From NCBI GenBank assembly GCA_030633365.1, contig DAOVSY010000006.1, forward strand, positions 1 to 25,066: a stretch of DNA of 25,066 nucleotides, read 5' to 3'. Positions 7,380 to 14,992 of this stretch are shown piece after piece; the stretch's first letter is position 1, and each line of letters opens with the position of its first letter. Under the pieces are notes generated by a model that did no database searches, was not told the origin of the DNA, and saw only the letters and a list, made by a program, of their open reading frames with translations. This DNA comes from Spirochaetaceae bacterium. Its GTDB lineage: Bacteria; Spirochaetota; Spirochaetia; B11-G9. Both the position numbers and the translations under genes were made by a program.

Positions 7380-8312
7380 TTGACGAAAAATAAAAAAAAT
7401 AATAGCTTTAGATCAATGGAAAAAAAAAGATTAAAAGTAGTTCTTGTACTACTTTCTGTTATCATAACACTTCTTTTATTTTCCATTGTTTTAATTAATG
7501 GTAAGAAAGATACTGAAAAAAGTGACGTTTATTATCAGGATCTTGAACCTGAAGAAATGGTTATAGATGAAAAACAAATTGAAGAACCAGTTTTTATTCC
7601 TGCAGAAACTATTGAACAACCTTCAGGAATCCTTTATTTTGTTATTGATGATGTAGGTAACAATCTTTTTCAGTTGAAACCATTTTTAGAACTTCCAATG
7701 AAAATTACTTTTGCTGTTCTTCCAGGATTAAAATATACCCGGGAAGCAATTGATCTTATAAGAGAAGCAGGAAAAGATTATATTATCCATCAACCAATGG
7801 AAGCTATTGGAGGTCAGAATCCTGGCCCTGGTGCATTGCTTCTGGGGATGTCTCAGGATGAGGTCAGAACTATAGTCACTAATAATATAAAAGACTATTA
7901 TGGTGTCCATGGTATGAATAACCATATGGGGTCAGCTGGTACAGCGGACTATGAATTGATGAGTTTTTTGTATAAAGTATTAAAAGAGAACGAGATGAGT
8001 TTTCTTGACAGCAGAACAACGTCTAAATCTGTTGGAAGGGAATTGGCTGAAAAATTTGGTATCACATTTGCAGAGAGGAGTATTTTTCTGGATAACAGTA
8101 AAGAAAGACAGGCAATATTGGAGGCCGTGGAAAATGGTCTAAATATATCTGAAAAAAAAGGTCATGCGATTATGATCGGCCATATTTGGACAGAAGAACT
8201 AGCAAGCATTCTCCTGGATTTATATCCATCTCTACTTGAGAATAACTATGTACTAAACAATTTAACAGAATTGTTTACAGGGAATGAGTTTGATGAAGAT
8301 CCTTGGTATTGA
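7380..8312 (+). CDS. Divergent polysaccharide deacetylase family protein (YibQ-like)
   Basis: This 310-residue protein has a short basic N-terminus, one membrane helix (about 20-41), an acidic linker, and a domain from about 85 on like the divergent polysaccharide deacetylases (YibQ, carbohydrate esterase 4-like fold). Likely metal-binding and catalytic residues are the Asp pair in FVIDDVGNN, His in YIIHQPMEA, His in MNNHMGS, Asp in FLDSRTT, and a late His in IMIGHIWTEE. It should act on a periplasmic or cell wall glycan; the substrate is unknown. The TTG start at 7380 is chosen because AAGGA lies 7 nt before it. The ATG at 7416 has no ribosome binding site and would still leave the membrane helix. 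It follows the sigma gene by 9 bp and overlaps tsaD, so the three are probably cotranscribed. Confidence 0.87.
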   Translation: MTKNKKNNSFRSMEKKRLKVVLVLLSVIITLLLFSIVLINGKKDTEKSDVYYQDLEPEEMVIDEKQIEEPVFIPAETIEQPSGILYFVIDDVGNNLFQLKPFLELPMKITFAVLPGLKYTREAIDLIREAGKDYIIHQPMEAIGGQNPGPGALLLGMSQDEVRTIVTNNIKDYYGVHGMNNHMGSAGTADYELMSFLYKVLKENEMSFLDSRTTSKSVGRELAEKFGITFAERSIFLDNSKERQAILEAVENGLNISEKKGHAIMIGHIWTEELASILLDLYPSLLENNYVLNNLTELFTGNEFDEDPWY

Positions 8313-9306
8313 AACTTCCTGTGATGAATGCGCAGCTTCTGTAGTAGAAGATGGAAAAAAAATACTTAGTAATGTAGTTGCTACCCAAATTGAAGATCAT
8401 AAACTTTATAATGGTGTTGTTCCGGAAATTGCATCAAGACTTCATGTTGAATGGATAAAGTCTGTAGTTAAAGAGGCAACAGAGGATTCTGGAATAAGTC
8501 TGGATTCAATAGATGGTATTGCTGTAACAAACAGACCAGGTCTGGTAGGATCTCTTCTTGTTGGGCTAAGTTTTGCCAAAGGTCTGGCATTATCTATGAA
8601 TAAGCCATACGTTGGTGTAGATCATATTATGGCACATCTATATGCTCCATATCTTGAACATAATATTGAATATCCTTATTTGGGAGTCCTTGTTTCCGGT
8701 GGACATACAATAATAAGTCATGTAACAGAGTTTAATAAAATGGAAGTCCTTGGAACAACGATTGACGATGCCTGCGGTGAAGCTTTTGATAAAGTAGCAA
8801 AATTTTATGAGCTTGGGTATCCAGGTGGAATAGCTATTGATAGACTTTCTGGGGAAGGGGATTCCGAAGCCTTTAATTTTCCAAACCCTTCATTACATAA
8901 AGGGGATCATAAATATGATGTATCTTATTCTGGTCTTAAAACAGCAGTTATAAATCAACTTGATCAGTTTAGGAATGGTGATGCTGAGAAATCAAAGGCA
9001 AATATAGCTGCCAGTTTTCAAAGAGCTGCAGTAGATATACTAATGCGGAGAGTTAAACGCGCACTTAAAGATACAGGATTAAAAAGGGTTGTTGCTGGAG
9101 GTGGAGTTGTAGCAAATTCTCTTCTTAGAAAAAAATTACTTGGACTGGAACAAATTGAAACAATAATTCCTTCTATGTCCCTCTGTACAGATAATGCTGC
9201 AATGATTGCTGGAATTGGTTTTCATTACCTTGAACAAGGTATTAGATCTGATTATTCATTAAATGCATCTTCCCGGGTACCTGCATTCAGAAAAAAATAT
9301 CCGTAA
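8293..9306 (+). CDS. tsaD: tRNA N6-adenosine threonylcarbamoyltransferase TsaD
   Basis: This protein transfers threonylcarbamoyl to A37 of ANN-decoding tRNAs, working with TsaB, TsaE and TsaC, none of which is in this window. The 337-residue ORF starts MKILGIETSCDECAASVV and carries the ASKHA-fold signatures RPGLVGSLLVGLSFAKGLAL, the metal ligands HxxxH (His111 and His115 with this start, the same numbers as in E. coli TsaD), VSGGHT, and the late GGGVVANSLLRK. An ATG at 8284 would add three residues but has the GGG only 1 nt away, so 8293, with AGGGA 9 nt upstream, is preferred. It overlaps the deacetylase end by 20 bp. Its stop codon lies inside the left arm of a long perfect palindrome. Confidence 0.96.
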   Translation: MKILGIETSCDECAASVVEDGKKILSNVVATQIEDHKLYNGVVPEIASRLHVEWIKSVVKEATEDSGISLDSIDGIAVTNRPGLVGSLLVGLSFAKGLALSMNKPYVGVDHIMAHLYAPYLEHNIEYPYLGVLVSGGHTIISHVTEFNKMEVLGTTIDDACGEAFDKVAKFYELGYPGGIAIDRLSGEGDSEAFNFPNPSLHKGDHKYDVSYSGLKTAVINQLDQFRNGDAEKSKANIAASFQRAAVDILMRRVKRALKDTGLKRVVAGGGVVANSLLRKKLLGLEQIETIIPSMSLCTDNAAMIAGIGFHYLEQGIRSDYSLNASSRVPAFRKKYP

Positions 9307-9332
9307 GGAACAGGCATGCCTGTTCCTTACGG
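9301..9332 (-). terminator. 32-bp perfect palindrome; intrinsic terminator for the minus-strand ATPase gene
   Basis: The arms CCGTAAGGAACAGG and CCTGTTCCTTACGG pair perfectly around CATG. On the minus strand the hairpin is followed by ATATTTTTTTCT, a proper U-tract, so it should end transcription of the MinD-like gene. On the plus strand no T-run follows, so it may stop tsaD transcripts only weakly or protect their 3' end. The tsaD stop codon TAA (9304-9306) is inside the left arm. Confidence 0.85.
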
Positions 9333-9338
9333 AACGAA

Positions 9339-10298
9339 TTATACAAAATTTCCTAAATTATATATATCCTCATCAGAATCATATAAAACTGGTTTATCAA
9401 TGTAAGGTAATTGAATAAGGTTTTCGGCTATTTTTCTTATCGCCCTGGCAAATTGTGAATTTGGGCTGGATAGAGCAAGGGCTGTTCTATTAATTATTGA
9501 TTCAGAAACTTGTTCTGTATATTCTATATAACCAATATACTCCATATTTATACCAATATTTTTTTTACATATTTGCCTTAATTTTGAACCCAGGCTAATT
9601 GCCTGTTTATTTCTTCCAATATTTAAAACTATTCTTGGATAGAAATTGTTAATCTGTCTCAGACTGAAATCTCCGGAATCAGGATTTATTTTTCTAAGAT
9701 ATTCTGTCAGAACAATGAAAGAATTATCAGTGCCTTCCATTCTATCTGTAAGAAAATGATGAATAGTTTCTCTTTCTTTACTTTTAGCAGGAAAACTTCT
9801 AAAAAGCATTCTAAATATAGTTGTTTTTAAAAATGCATACGCACTCAGGATAGAAGTTGTTTCGGGAGTTGTAACAAGAATACCTGTTTTAGAAATTAGA
9901 AAAAAATCGATAATATTGTAAGATGTTCCTGCACCAAGATCCAAAAGAATATAATCTGCTACCAGGTTTTGAATGCTTTTTATCAGTTTCTTTTTAATAA
10001 AGTATTGCAGGTTAGCTGTTCCGGGGATTAGAGAATCACCGGGAATAAAATAAAGACGATCAATTTCAGTTTTTACAATCAATGATTCAAGGGAAACATC
10101 TTTATTGTATATAAAATTACCTATTCCAGGATGACGGTTTTTTATTCCCAGACAGGTATGTAGATTAGAGCTGCCAAGGTCAAGATCAATGGCTATTACT
10201 GTCTTTCCCATTTTAGCCAGAGTAACAGCTAAATTTGCAGTAAAAATTGTTTTACCAACTCCACCTTTTCCACTTGCTATCGGAATTATGGTATTCAT
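9339..10298 (-). CDS. MinD/ParA-family ATPase (FlhG/FleN-like)
   Basis: This 319-residue protein has the deviant Walker A motif SGKGGVGKT at 9-17 (signature Lys11), a switch I region with VIAIDLDLGSSNLHTCLG, and the Walker B-like ADYILLDLGAGTSYNIIDFF. The C-terminal half fits MinD/FlhG proteins, with IGYIEYTEQVSESIINRTAL near residue 255. These ATPases dimerise on ATP and often act at the membrane or poles: MinD in division-site placement, FlhG in flagellar number, ParA in DNA segregation. It has an internal segment at about 160-210 longer than I expect of MinD. No MinC/MinE or FlhF gene is adjacent, so the role is not assigned. It stands alone on the minus strand, ends at a strong terminator and is divergent from apt by 94 bp. 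Confidence 0.85.
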   Translation of the reverse strand: MNTIIPIASGKGGVGKTIFTANLAVTLAKMGKTVIAIDLDLGSSNLHTCLGIKNRHPGIGNFIYNKDVSLESLIVKTEIDRLYFIPGDSLIPGTANLQYFIKKKLIKSIQNLVADYILLDLGAGTSYNIIDFFLISKTGILVTTPETTSILSAYAFLKTTIFRMLFRSFPAKSKERETIHHFLTDRMEGTDNSFIVLTEYLRKINPDSGDFSLRQINNFYPRIVLNIGRNKQAISLGSKLRQICKKNIGINMEYIGYIEYTEQVSESIINRTALALSSPNSQFARAIRKIAENLIQLPYIDKPVLYDSDEDIYNLGNFV

Positions 10299-10314
10299 AT
10301 TTATAAAAATAGAT

Positions 10315-10380
10315 TATAATGCATTTAAAATCAAACTAATTTTTAAAGTAGATGAGGTGATACAGCACAAAAAGCTGTAT
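10315..10380 (+). promoter_or_regulatory. apt promoter -10 and leader hairpin
   Basis: TATAAT at 10315-10320 is a perfect -10 hexamer; the matching -35 (TATTCA, 10292-10297) is poor. A start near 10327 gives a leader of about 66 nt. That leader contains a small hairpin, ATACAGC (10360-10366) and GCTGTAT (10374-10380) around a 7-nt A-rich loop, ending directly before the AAGGGA ribosome binding site. It could modulate apt translation, but the stem is short. Confidence 0.45.
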
Positions 10381-10392
10381 AAGGGATAAAAA

Positions 10393-10932
10393 ATGTCTGA
10401 TAATTATAATTTGGATCATGCTATTAGAAAAGTTGAGGGTTTTCCTAAAGAAGGAATTGTTTTTTATGATATTACCAGTATTCTCTCGAATCCTGTTGCA
10501 TTTTCCTTTTGTATTTCAGAAATGGTTAAACTCTACAAAGACTTATCAATTGATGGGATTGTAGCAGTTGAAGCCAGAGGATTTTTATTTGCAGCACCTT
10601 TAGCTGAGAAGCTTGGTATTCCATTAATTCTTGCAAGAAAAAAAGGTAAACTTCCTGGTAAGGTAATTGAGAGAAGTTTTGCATTGGAATATGGGCAGGA
10701 TGTAATACAAATACAGGAAAATGATATAAAAAAAGATGAAAATATTTTACTAATTGATGATCTTGTTGCTACTGGTGGAACTCTAAAAGCTACTGCTGAA
10801 TTAATTGAAGATTCAGGTGCAAATGTAGTCGAAATTTGTTGTGTTATAGGGCTTCCTTTTTTAAATAATTTCAAGCCTCTTAATAAGTATAAATTAACTA
10901 CCTTAATTGATTATCAAAGTGAATCGATGTAG
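10393..10932 (+). CDS. apt: Adenine phosphoribosyltransferase
   Basis: This enzyme makes AMP from adenine and PRPP in the cytoplasm, a purine salvage step. The 179-residue length is typical. Visible signatures are the N-terminal FPKEGIVFYDIT (FPxxGIxFxDIT), the EARGFLFAAPLA segment, LARKKGKLPGKV near the catalytic loop, and the PRPP-binding loop ILLIDDLVATGGTLKA with the Asp pair at about 122-123. The start ATG follows AAGGGA. It is a single-gene unit: divergent from the MinD-like ATPase and followed by a structured gap and tRNA genes. The remembered neighbour relation apt-rplU in Borrelia is broken here by the tRNAs, the unknown protein and argS. Confidence 0.96.
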   Translation: MSDNYNLDHAIRKVEGFPKEGIVFYDITSILSNPVAFSFCISEMVKLYKDLSIDGIVAVEARGFLFAAPLAEKLGIPLILARKKGKLPGKVIERSFALEYGQDVIQIQENDIKKDENILLIDDLVATGGTLKATAELIEDSGANVVEICCVIGLPFLNNFKPLNKYKLTTLIDYQSESM

Positions 10933-11017
10933 AAGAAGCTTATTAGCTTACAGGCTGTTAGGAAAGTATCAAAATGACAGACAACCCTATTAGTCTAACA
11001 GTCTGATTACCTTCTTC
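10932..11017 (+). repeat. Inverted-repeat structure between apt and the tRNA promoter
   Basis: Two nested arms can pair. The outer arms are GAAGAAG (10932-10938) with CTTCTTC (11011-11017). The inner arms are CAGGCTGTTAG (10951-10961) with CTAACAGTCTG (10995-11005), 11 bp with one G-U. A 33-nt loop remains. No T-run follows, so it is not a standard intrinsic terminator. It may be an apt 3' end structure, a factor-dependent terminator or a small RNA; nothing else was found in this gap. Confidence 0.4.
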
Positions 11018-11024
11018 ATTTCCC

Positions 11025-11053
11025 TTGACAAAAAGTGGGGCATTAGTTAAATT
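11025..11053 (+). promoter_or_regulatory. Promoter of the tRNA-Gln/tRNA-Glu pair
   Basis: TTGACA (11025-11030, perfect -35), 17 bp, then TAAATT (11048-11053, four of six) points at a start near 11060, 27 bp before the first tRNA. The spacer begins AAAAAGTGGGG. Confidence 0.6.
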
Positions 11054-11086
11054 ACCACGGTATCTGATTTATATAGATATTAATAT

Positions 11087-11158
11087 TGGCCTATTGTGTA
11101 ATTGGTAGCACAGCGGATTCTGGTTCCGTAAGTGAGGGTTCAAGTCCTTCTAGGCCAG
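11087..11158 (+). tRNA. tRNA-Gln (anticodon CTG)
   Basis: The cloverleaf closes: acceptor arms TGGCCTA/TAGGCCA, D stem GTGT/GCAC with TTGG in the loop, anticodon stem GCGGA/TCCGT around loop TTCTGGT (anticodon CTG, positions 34-36), and T stem GAGGG/CCTTC around TTCAAGT. The U1-A72 first pair is typical of bacterial tRNA-Gln. Discriminator is G; CCA is not encoded. It reads codon CAG. Confidence 0.95.
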
Positions 11159-11165
11159 CTTCTTT

Positions 11166-11237
11166 GGTCCCTTCGTCTATCGGCTAGGATGGAAGATTCT
11201 CAGTCTTCAGAGAGGGGTTCGATTCCCCTAGGGACTA
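11166..11237 (+). tRNA. tRNA-Glu (anticodon CTC)
   Basis: The gene lies 7 bp after tRNA-Gln, so the two are likely one transcript. Acceptor GGTCCCT pairs with AGGGACT (G1-U72 wobble). The anticodon stem GAAGA/TCTTC encloses TTCTCAG (anticodon CTC), and the T stem AGGGG/CCCCT encloses TTCGATT. Discriminator is A and CCA is not encoded. It reads codon GAG. Confidence 0.94.
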
Positions 11238-11253
11238 ATAGAAAATTTTAATT

Positions 11254-11280
11254 TTAATAGTTCTCTATTAATGTTATACT
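11254..11280 (+). promoter_or_regulatory. Extended -10 promoter giving a probably leaderless mRNA, with upstream palindrome
   Basis: TGTTATACT (11272-11280) is an extended -10 element (TGn plus TATACT). Exactly 7 nt separate it from the ATG at 11288, so transcription should start at or next to the start codon. No ribosome binding site is visible before that ATG. Directly upstream, TTAATAG-TTCT-CTATTAA (11254-11271) is a 7-bp-arm inverted repeat overlapping the -35 region. It may be an operator or the 3' hairpin of the tRNA transcript, although no T-run follows. Confidence 0.55.
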
Positions 11281-11287
11281 TAAAATT

Positions 11288-12994
11288 ATGGAAAATAACT
11301 CAGTATTTGATCGTTTAATTGCGGGCCTGTCCCAGGCTGAAAGACTTGAGATGCTGCAAAAAATGCATCAAATTACACCTTTAAATGACCTCCCTTTAAA
11401 TAATGAGTATTCAGAAGATGAATATGATTATGAATTACATTATAAAACTTTTAGTTTATTTGAAAAAATTATTATTTTCTTAACAGTTTTATTTTCCGCA
11501 AAAGAAAAAGCTGTTGTTGTGGAAAATTTATCAATGGATAAACTGGCAAGATCCCTTGAAAAAGATAATCCTGGTTTAATCAATTATTCAGAAAAAAAAT
11601 TTTTAAATTATTTTTTGTTGGAAATTGAACAACTGCAGGAATCTTTGGATATTTTTAAAAATAATCTACCTGTAATACTAAATTCTAATGAAGGTGATTT
11701 TATTGCTTTTCTTGTGGGACTTCATTTTCCTGAAATTGAGGAAAAATTGCTTTATTCAATTGATCCCGGGGCTGTATCAGCAGATTTTGAATTTGAAAAT
11801 TCCTTTCAGCTCAAAAGACATATTGAATTTAGAATTGATGAAATTCTGAGCGAAATAGATATAGATAAAAAGAAAATAATTTACAGGGAAGTTAAGTATC
11901 TTCATGTATTAAATGTTCTTACTGAATTTAATTTTGATAATTTATCGTTGGCATTTGCTCCTGATGATCAGGGAGAGAGTATCAGTTGTACTTTTATTGA
12001 TATAAGAAAACCTCTTCATCAACTTATGGATACTCTTTTTAGTTTAAATGTATCTCCTTCAATAGATACTTTAAATGCTGTTTTTATGTTCAGCGAAGAA
12101 ATTAAACATCCAAATAGTAATAATGATCTTGAAAAAACACTGAAGCTAAATATGGAAGATGCTAATTTTTCTCTGGATGCAATTCGAAAATTTAATTCGA
12201 CAATACCCCTTGAGTCTATATTATGCCTGGTAAACAGAAATATGAATTTCCATCCTGCACATATTGGTGGCGCAGAAGATTGGTATGCTCTTTTCAGACG
12301 GTTTTGGTTTAAAAAATTTGATTTCATGATGGGGAAATTTACAGAAGGTGAGAAAAGATTGAAATTAGAGGAAGATGCAGCTTTTTTTCTTAATTTAACT
12401 GGAAAAGCTATATTAACAAATTATCGTGATGATTTGTGGGGTAAAGGATCTTTTGTAAAATATAAAGCCACTATTGGTTTTATAAAAGCTTTTATGACTG
12501 GTATTTTTTCCAGGGAGATAAATAAGCCACTTAAATTGGTACTTATTGATGGACAGTTTTACAAAGAACAGAATCGCCTGGACTATAATAGTTCATATAG
12601 TGCACTAATCGATGTTGTGGATTTTATTCAAAAAATAGACAATAGTTTATCATCAAATGGAGAGTACTATTCTTCTTTTATAAAAATGAAAAAAGAAAAT
12701 AAAAATGAAAAAAACAATAAGGAAATTGAAGAATTAAAGAATTTTGTTGATAAGGAATTTAATAAAATAATTGTAAAATTTAATGAGGCATTGAATTTAT
12801 TAATCAATGTAATTTCTGGAATTGTACAAGGTGAAATGGGCGGTATATATGATACCCTTTCAAATCTTGGATATATTGGAAAGGGTGAAAATAAAAATTT
12901 AATCACTCAGTTAAATGATATAAGGTTTAAACTTGATGAAGCTAAAAATATATCTTATCAATTATATGATCTCGAGAAGTTGCGCAAAGTATAA
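11288..12994 (+). CDS. Spirochaete protein of unknown function (possibly DUF5312 family)
   Basis: I do not recognise a function. The 568-residue protein has no signal peptide, no clear membrane helix beyond a short hydrophobic stretch near 58-70 (KIIIFLTVLFSAKEK), and no catalytic motif I can name. It is rich in Phe, Leu, Asn, Lys and acidic residues. A highly charged segment (about 465-490, KMKKENKNEKNNKEIEELK) leads into a predicted helical C-terminus. From memory, proteins of similar size and style in Treponema and Spirochaeta are annotated DUF5312; that match is not certain. It stands alone between the tRNA pair and argS. The start ATG has no ribosome binding site but sits 7 nt after an extended -10, suggesting leaderless translation; a later start at 11351 (ATGCTGCAAAAA) is the alternative. 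Confidence 0.8.
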   Translation: MENNSVFDRLIAGLSQAERLEMLQKMHQITPLNDLPLNNEYSEDEYDYELHYKTFSLFEKIIIFLTVLFSAKEKAVVVENLSMDKLARSLEKDNPGLINYSEKKFLNYFLLEIEQLQESLDIFKNNLPVILNSNEGDFIAFLVGLHFPEIEEKLLYSIDPGAVSADFEFENSFQLKRHIEFRIDEILSEIDIDKKKIIYREVKYLHVLNVLTEFNFDNLSLAFAPDDQGESISCTFIDIRKPLHQLMDTLFSLNVSPSIDTLNAVFMFSEEIKHPNSNNDLEKTLKLNMEDANFSLDAIRKFNSTIPLESILCLVNRNMNFHPAHIGGAEDWYALFRRFWFKKFDFMMGKFTEGEKRLKLEEDAAFFLNLTGKAILTNYRDDLWGKGSFVKYKATIGFIKAFMTGIFSREINKPLKLVLIDGQFYKEQNRLDYNSSYSALIDVVDFIQKIDNSLSSNGEYYSSFIKMKKENKNEKNNKEIEELKNFVDKEFNKIIVKFNEALNLLINVISGIVQGEMGGIYDTLSNLGYIGKGENKNLITQLNDIRFKLDEAKNISYQLYDLEKLRKV

Positions 12995-13063
12995 ATACAA
13001 ATACTTGCACTGAATTAAAATTTTAAGTACTGTATCTTTTTTGGACTGCCTGGGAGATTACTG

Positions 13064-14827
13064 ATGAATGATATTAAGATAGAATGGAAAAATAAACTGG
13101 AAGATGCTTTATATAACATGACAGAAAAACACGGTTTGGAAATTTCAAGGGATCAGATTGATCTTATAGTTGAAAAACCACCAAAACCAGATATGGGTGA
13201 TCTTGCTTTTCCACTATTTCCCTTTGCAAAAATGTTTAGAAAGAATCCTGCTGTAATTGCTGAGGATCTAAAAAAATATTTTGAAGAAAATGATAAAAAA
13301 TCAGCTTCATCTATAATTACAACAGGACCATATATAAATATAAAAATTGATTTATCTGATTTAACTGGAAAAATTATAGAAGACATTATTAAAGCTGGAG
13401 AGTCTTATGGTCATACAAATGATTTAGACAACCAGAAAGTAATGGTCGAGTTTTCCTGTCCAAATACCAATAAACCTCTTCACCTTGGTCACCTAAGAAA
13501 TGACTCCATTGGAATGAGTGTTGCAAGGATTATGGCTGCCAATGGTGCAGATTTACGAAAAGTTAATCTTATAAATGATCGTGGAGTTCATATTTGTAAG
13601 TCTATGCTCGCTTACAGGAAATTTGGAGATAAACAAACTCCCGAAGATGTTGGTATTAAGAGTGATCATTTTGTAGGGGATTATTATGTAAAGTTTAATA
13701 CCTGGTCTAAAGAATACCCCGAAGCGGAAAGTGAAGCCAGAGTTATGTTAAAAGACTGGGAAGATGGAAAACAGGATGTTACAGATCTTTGGGAAATGAT
13801 GAATAGCTGGACTATTTCCGGAATTAAAGAAACTTATAAAAAAACAGGTATTTCTTTTGATAAGTATTATTTTGAAAGTAAAACATATATGGAAGGGCGC
13901 CAGGAAGTTCTTAAAGGCTTTAAGGAAGGTGTTTTTTATAAAGAATCTGATGGGTCTATATGGGCGGATCTTTCAGAAATTAAACTTGATAAAAAAGTTC
14001 TTTTAAGAAGTGATGGTACATCCTTATATCTAACTCAGGATATAGGGACAGCTATTGCCAGGCACAGAGACTGGGGTTTCGAGAAGCTAATCTATGTTGT
14101 GGGGTCTGAACAACAGTACCATTTTCAGGTACTGTTTTATATTTTAAAAAAGCTTGGTTTTAAGTGGGCAAATGATCTTCACCACCTATCTTATGGAATG
14201 GTAAACCTTCCTGATGGAAAGATGAAGTCCCGGGAAGGTACTGTAGTAGATGCAGATGATCTTGTGGATGAACTTACTTCAATAGCAAAAGAAGAAATAA
14301 TTGCCAAGGAAAGAGCTTCTTTGGTTGGTGATCTTCAAAAAACATCAGAATCTGTAGCTTTGGCTGCTTTAAATTACTTTTTACTTCAAATTTCTCCAGC
14401 TAAGGATATGATATTTGATCCTTCAGAATCTATCTCTTTTTCCGGGAATACCGGACCTTATCTTCAGTATATGGGGGCAAGGATAAGCAGCATGCTTCGT
14501 AAGTTTGAAGAGCGTGAAGAAGAATTCAAGGGTGCTGGTTTCAAACCTCAGCTTCTTATTCTTGATCAGGAAAGAGAACTTATTAAACTTCTTATGACCT
14601 TCCCTGAAATTATTTCTACTGCTGGGATGGGAATGAATCCTTCCATTATTACTTCTTATTTATACGATTTATCCAAAGTGTTCAGCAGGTATTATCATGA
14701 TACTTCAATACTCAAGGATCCGGATAAAGATACTGTTGTAACACGTATTATGTTGGTTAAAGCTGTATTACAGGTATTAAAAAATGCATTTTATCTTGTG
14801 GGGATACCATATTTGGAGAGAATGTAG
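13064..14827 (+). CDS. argS: Arginyl-tRNA synthetase
   Basis: This enzyme charges tRNA-Arg in the cytoplasm. The 587-residue protein has the N-terminal Arg-tRNA-synthetase-specific domain (about 1-110), with KPPKPDMGDLAFPLFPFAK. The class I HIGH motif appears as HLGH (140-143) in NTNKPLHLGHLRND. The KMSKS-equivalent loop is KMKS (386-389) in DGKMKSREGTVVDADD, and the C-terminal DALR anticodon-binding domain includes NTGPYLQYMGARISSM. Length and all motifs fit an intact enzyme. The start ATG follows GGGAG 7 nt upstream. A weak promoter (TTGCAC, 17 bp, TACTGT at about 13003-13031) may lie in the 69-bp gap. It is followed by a strong hairpin and the separate rplU promoter, so it is probably its own transcription unit. 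Confidence 0.96.
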   Translation: MNDIKIEWKNKLEDALYNMTEKHGLEISRDQIDLIVEKPPKPDMGDLAFPLFPFAKMFRKNPAVIAEDLKKYFEENDKKSASSIITTGPYINIKIDLSDLTGKIIEDIIKAGESYGHTNDLDNQKVMVEFSCPNTNKPLHLGHLRNDSIGMSVARIMAANGADLRKVNLINDRGVHICKSMLAYRKFGDKQTPEDVGIKSDHFVGDYYVKFNTWSKEYPEAESEARVMLKDWEDGKQDVTDLWEMMNSWTISGIKETYKKTGISFDKYYFESKTYMEGRQEVLKGFKEGVFYKESDGSIWADLSEIKLDKKVLLRSDGTSLYLTQDIGTAIARHRDWGFEKLIYVVGSEQQYHFQVLFYILKKLGFKWANDLHHLSYGMVNLPDGKMKSREGTVVDADDLVDELTSIAKEEIIAKERASLVGDLQKTSESVALAALNYFLLQISPAKDMIFDPSESISFSGNTGPYLQYMGARISSMLRKFEEREEEFKGAGFKPQLLILDQERELIKLLMTFPEIISTAGMGMNPSIITSYLYDLSKVFSRYYHDTSILKDPDKDTVVTRIMLVKAVLQVLKNAFYLVGIPYLERM

Positions 14828-14860
14828 GGGTTAGAGATGCGATTAATCGCGTCTGTACCC
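14828..14860 (+). terminator. Strong hairpin directly after argS (terminator-like, no U-tract)
   Basis: The stem AGATGCGA/TCGCGTCT (14835-14842 and 14847-14854) with a TTAA loop is extended by GGGT/ACCC at its base (14828-14831 and 14857-14860). It begins at the base after the argS stop. The following TTCAATACC is not a T-run, so it may be a factor-dependent terminator or a 3'-protecting stem. The rest of the 165-bp gap holds the rplU promoter and short inverted repeats. Confidence 0.55.
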
Positions 14861-14923
14861 TTCAATACCAAATTAAGTCTTAGTTAATCAAATCCGGATG
14901 TTCCCTAAAGAACGCCATAAGTA

Positions 14924-14953
14924 TTGACCAGAGAGAGCCAGTTGTGCTATATA
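14924..14953 (+). promoter_or_regulatory. rplU promoter
   Basis: TTGACC (14924-14929), 18 bp, TATATA (14948-14953) preceded by TGC as an extended -10. A start near 14960 gives a leader of about 33 nt before the rplU ATG, which has GAGG 9 nt upstream. The leader is too short for a classic L21 autoregulatory structure. Confidence 0.6.
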
Positions 14954-14992
14954 GTACCCTACGTTGATTTTGAAATAATTGAGGTTTAGTAG

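Noticed and set aside
8618..8640. Sigma-54-like TGGCACA...TGC inside tsaD
   Set aside because: The GG-to-GC register is one base too long and it lies within a well-supported coding region.
10189..10389. 66-codon plus-strand ORF overlapping the MinD-like gene start
   Set aside because: Mostly the complement of the P-loop region; no family match and it ends at the apt ribosome binding site.
10533..10874. 113-codon minus-strand ORF opposite apt
   Set aside because: Antisense shadow of a confidently identified gene.
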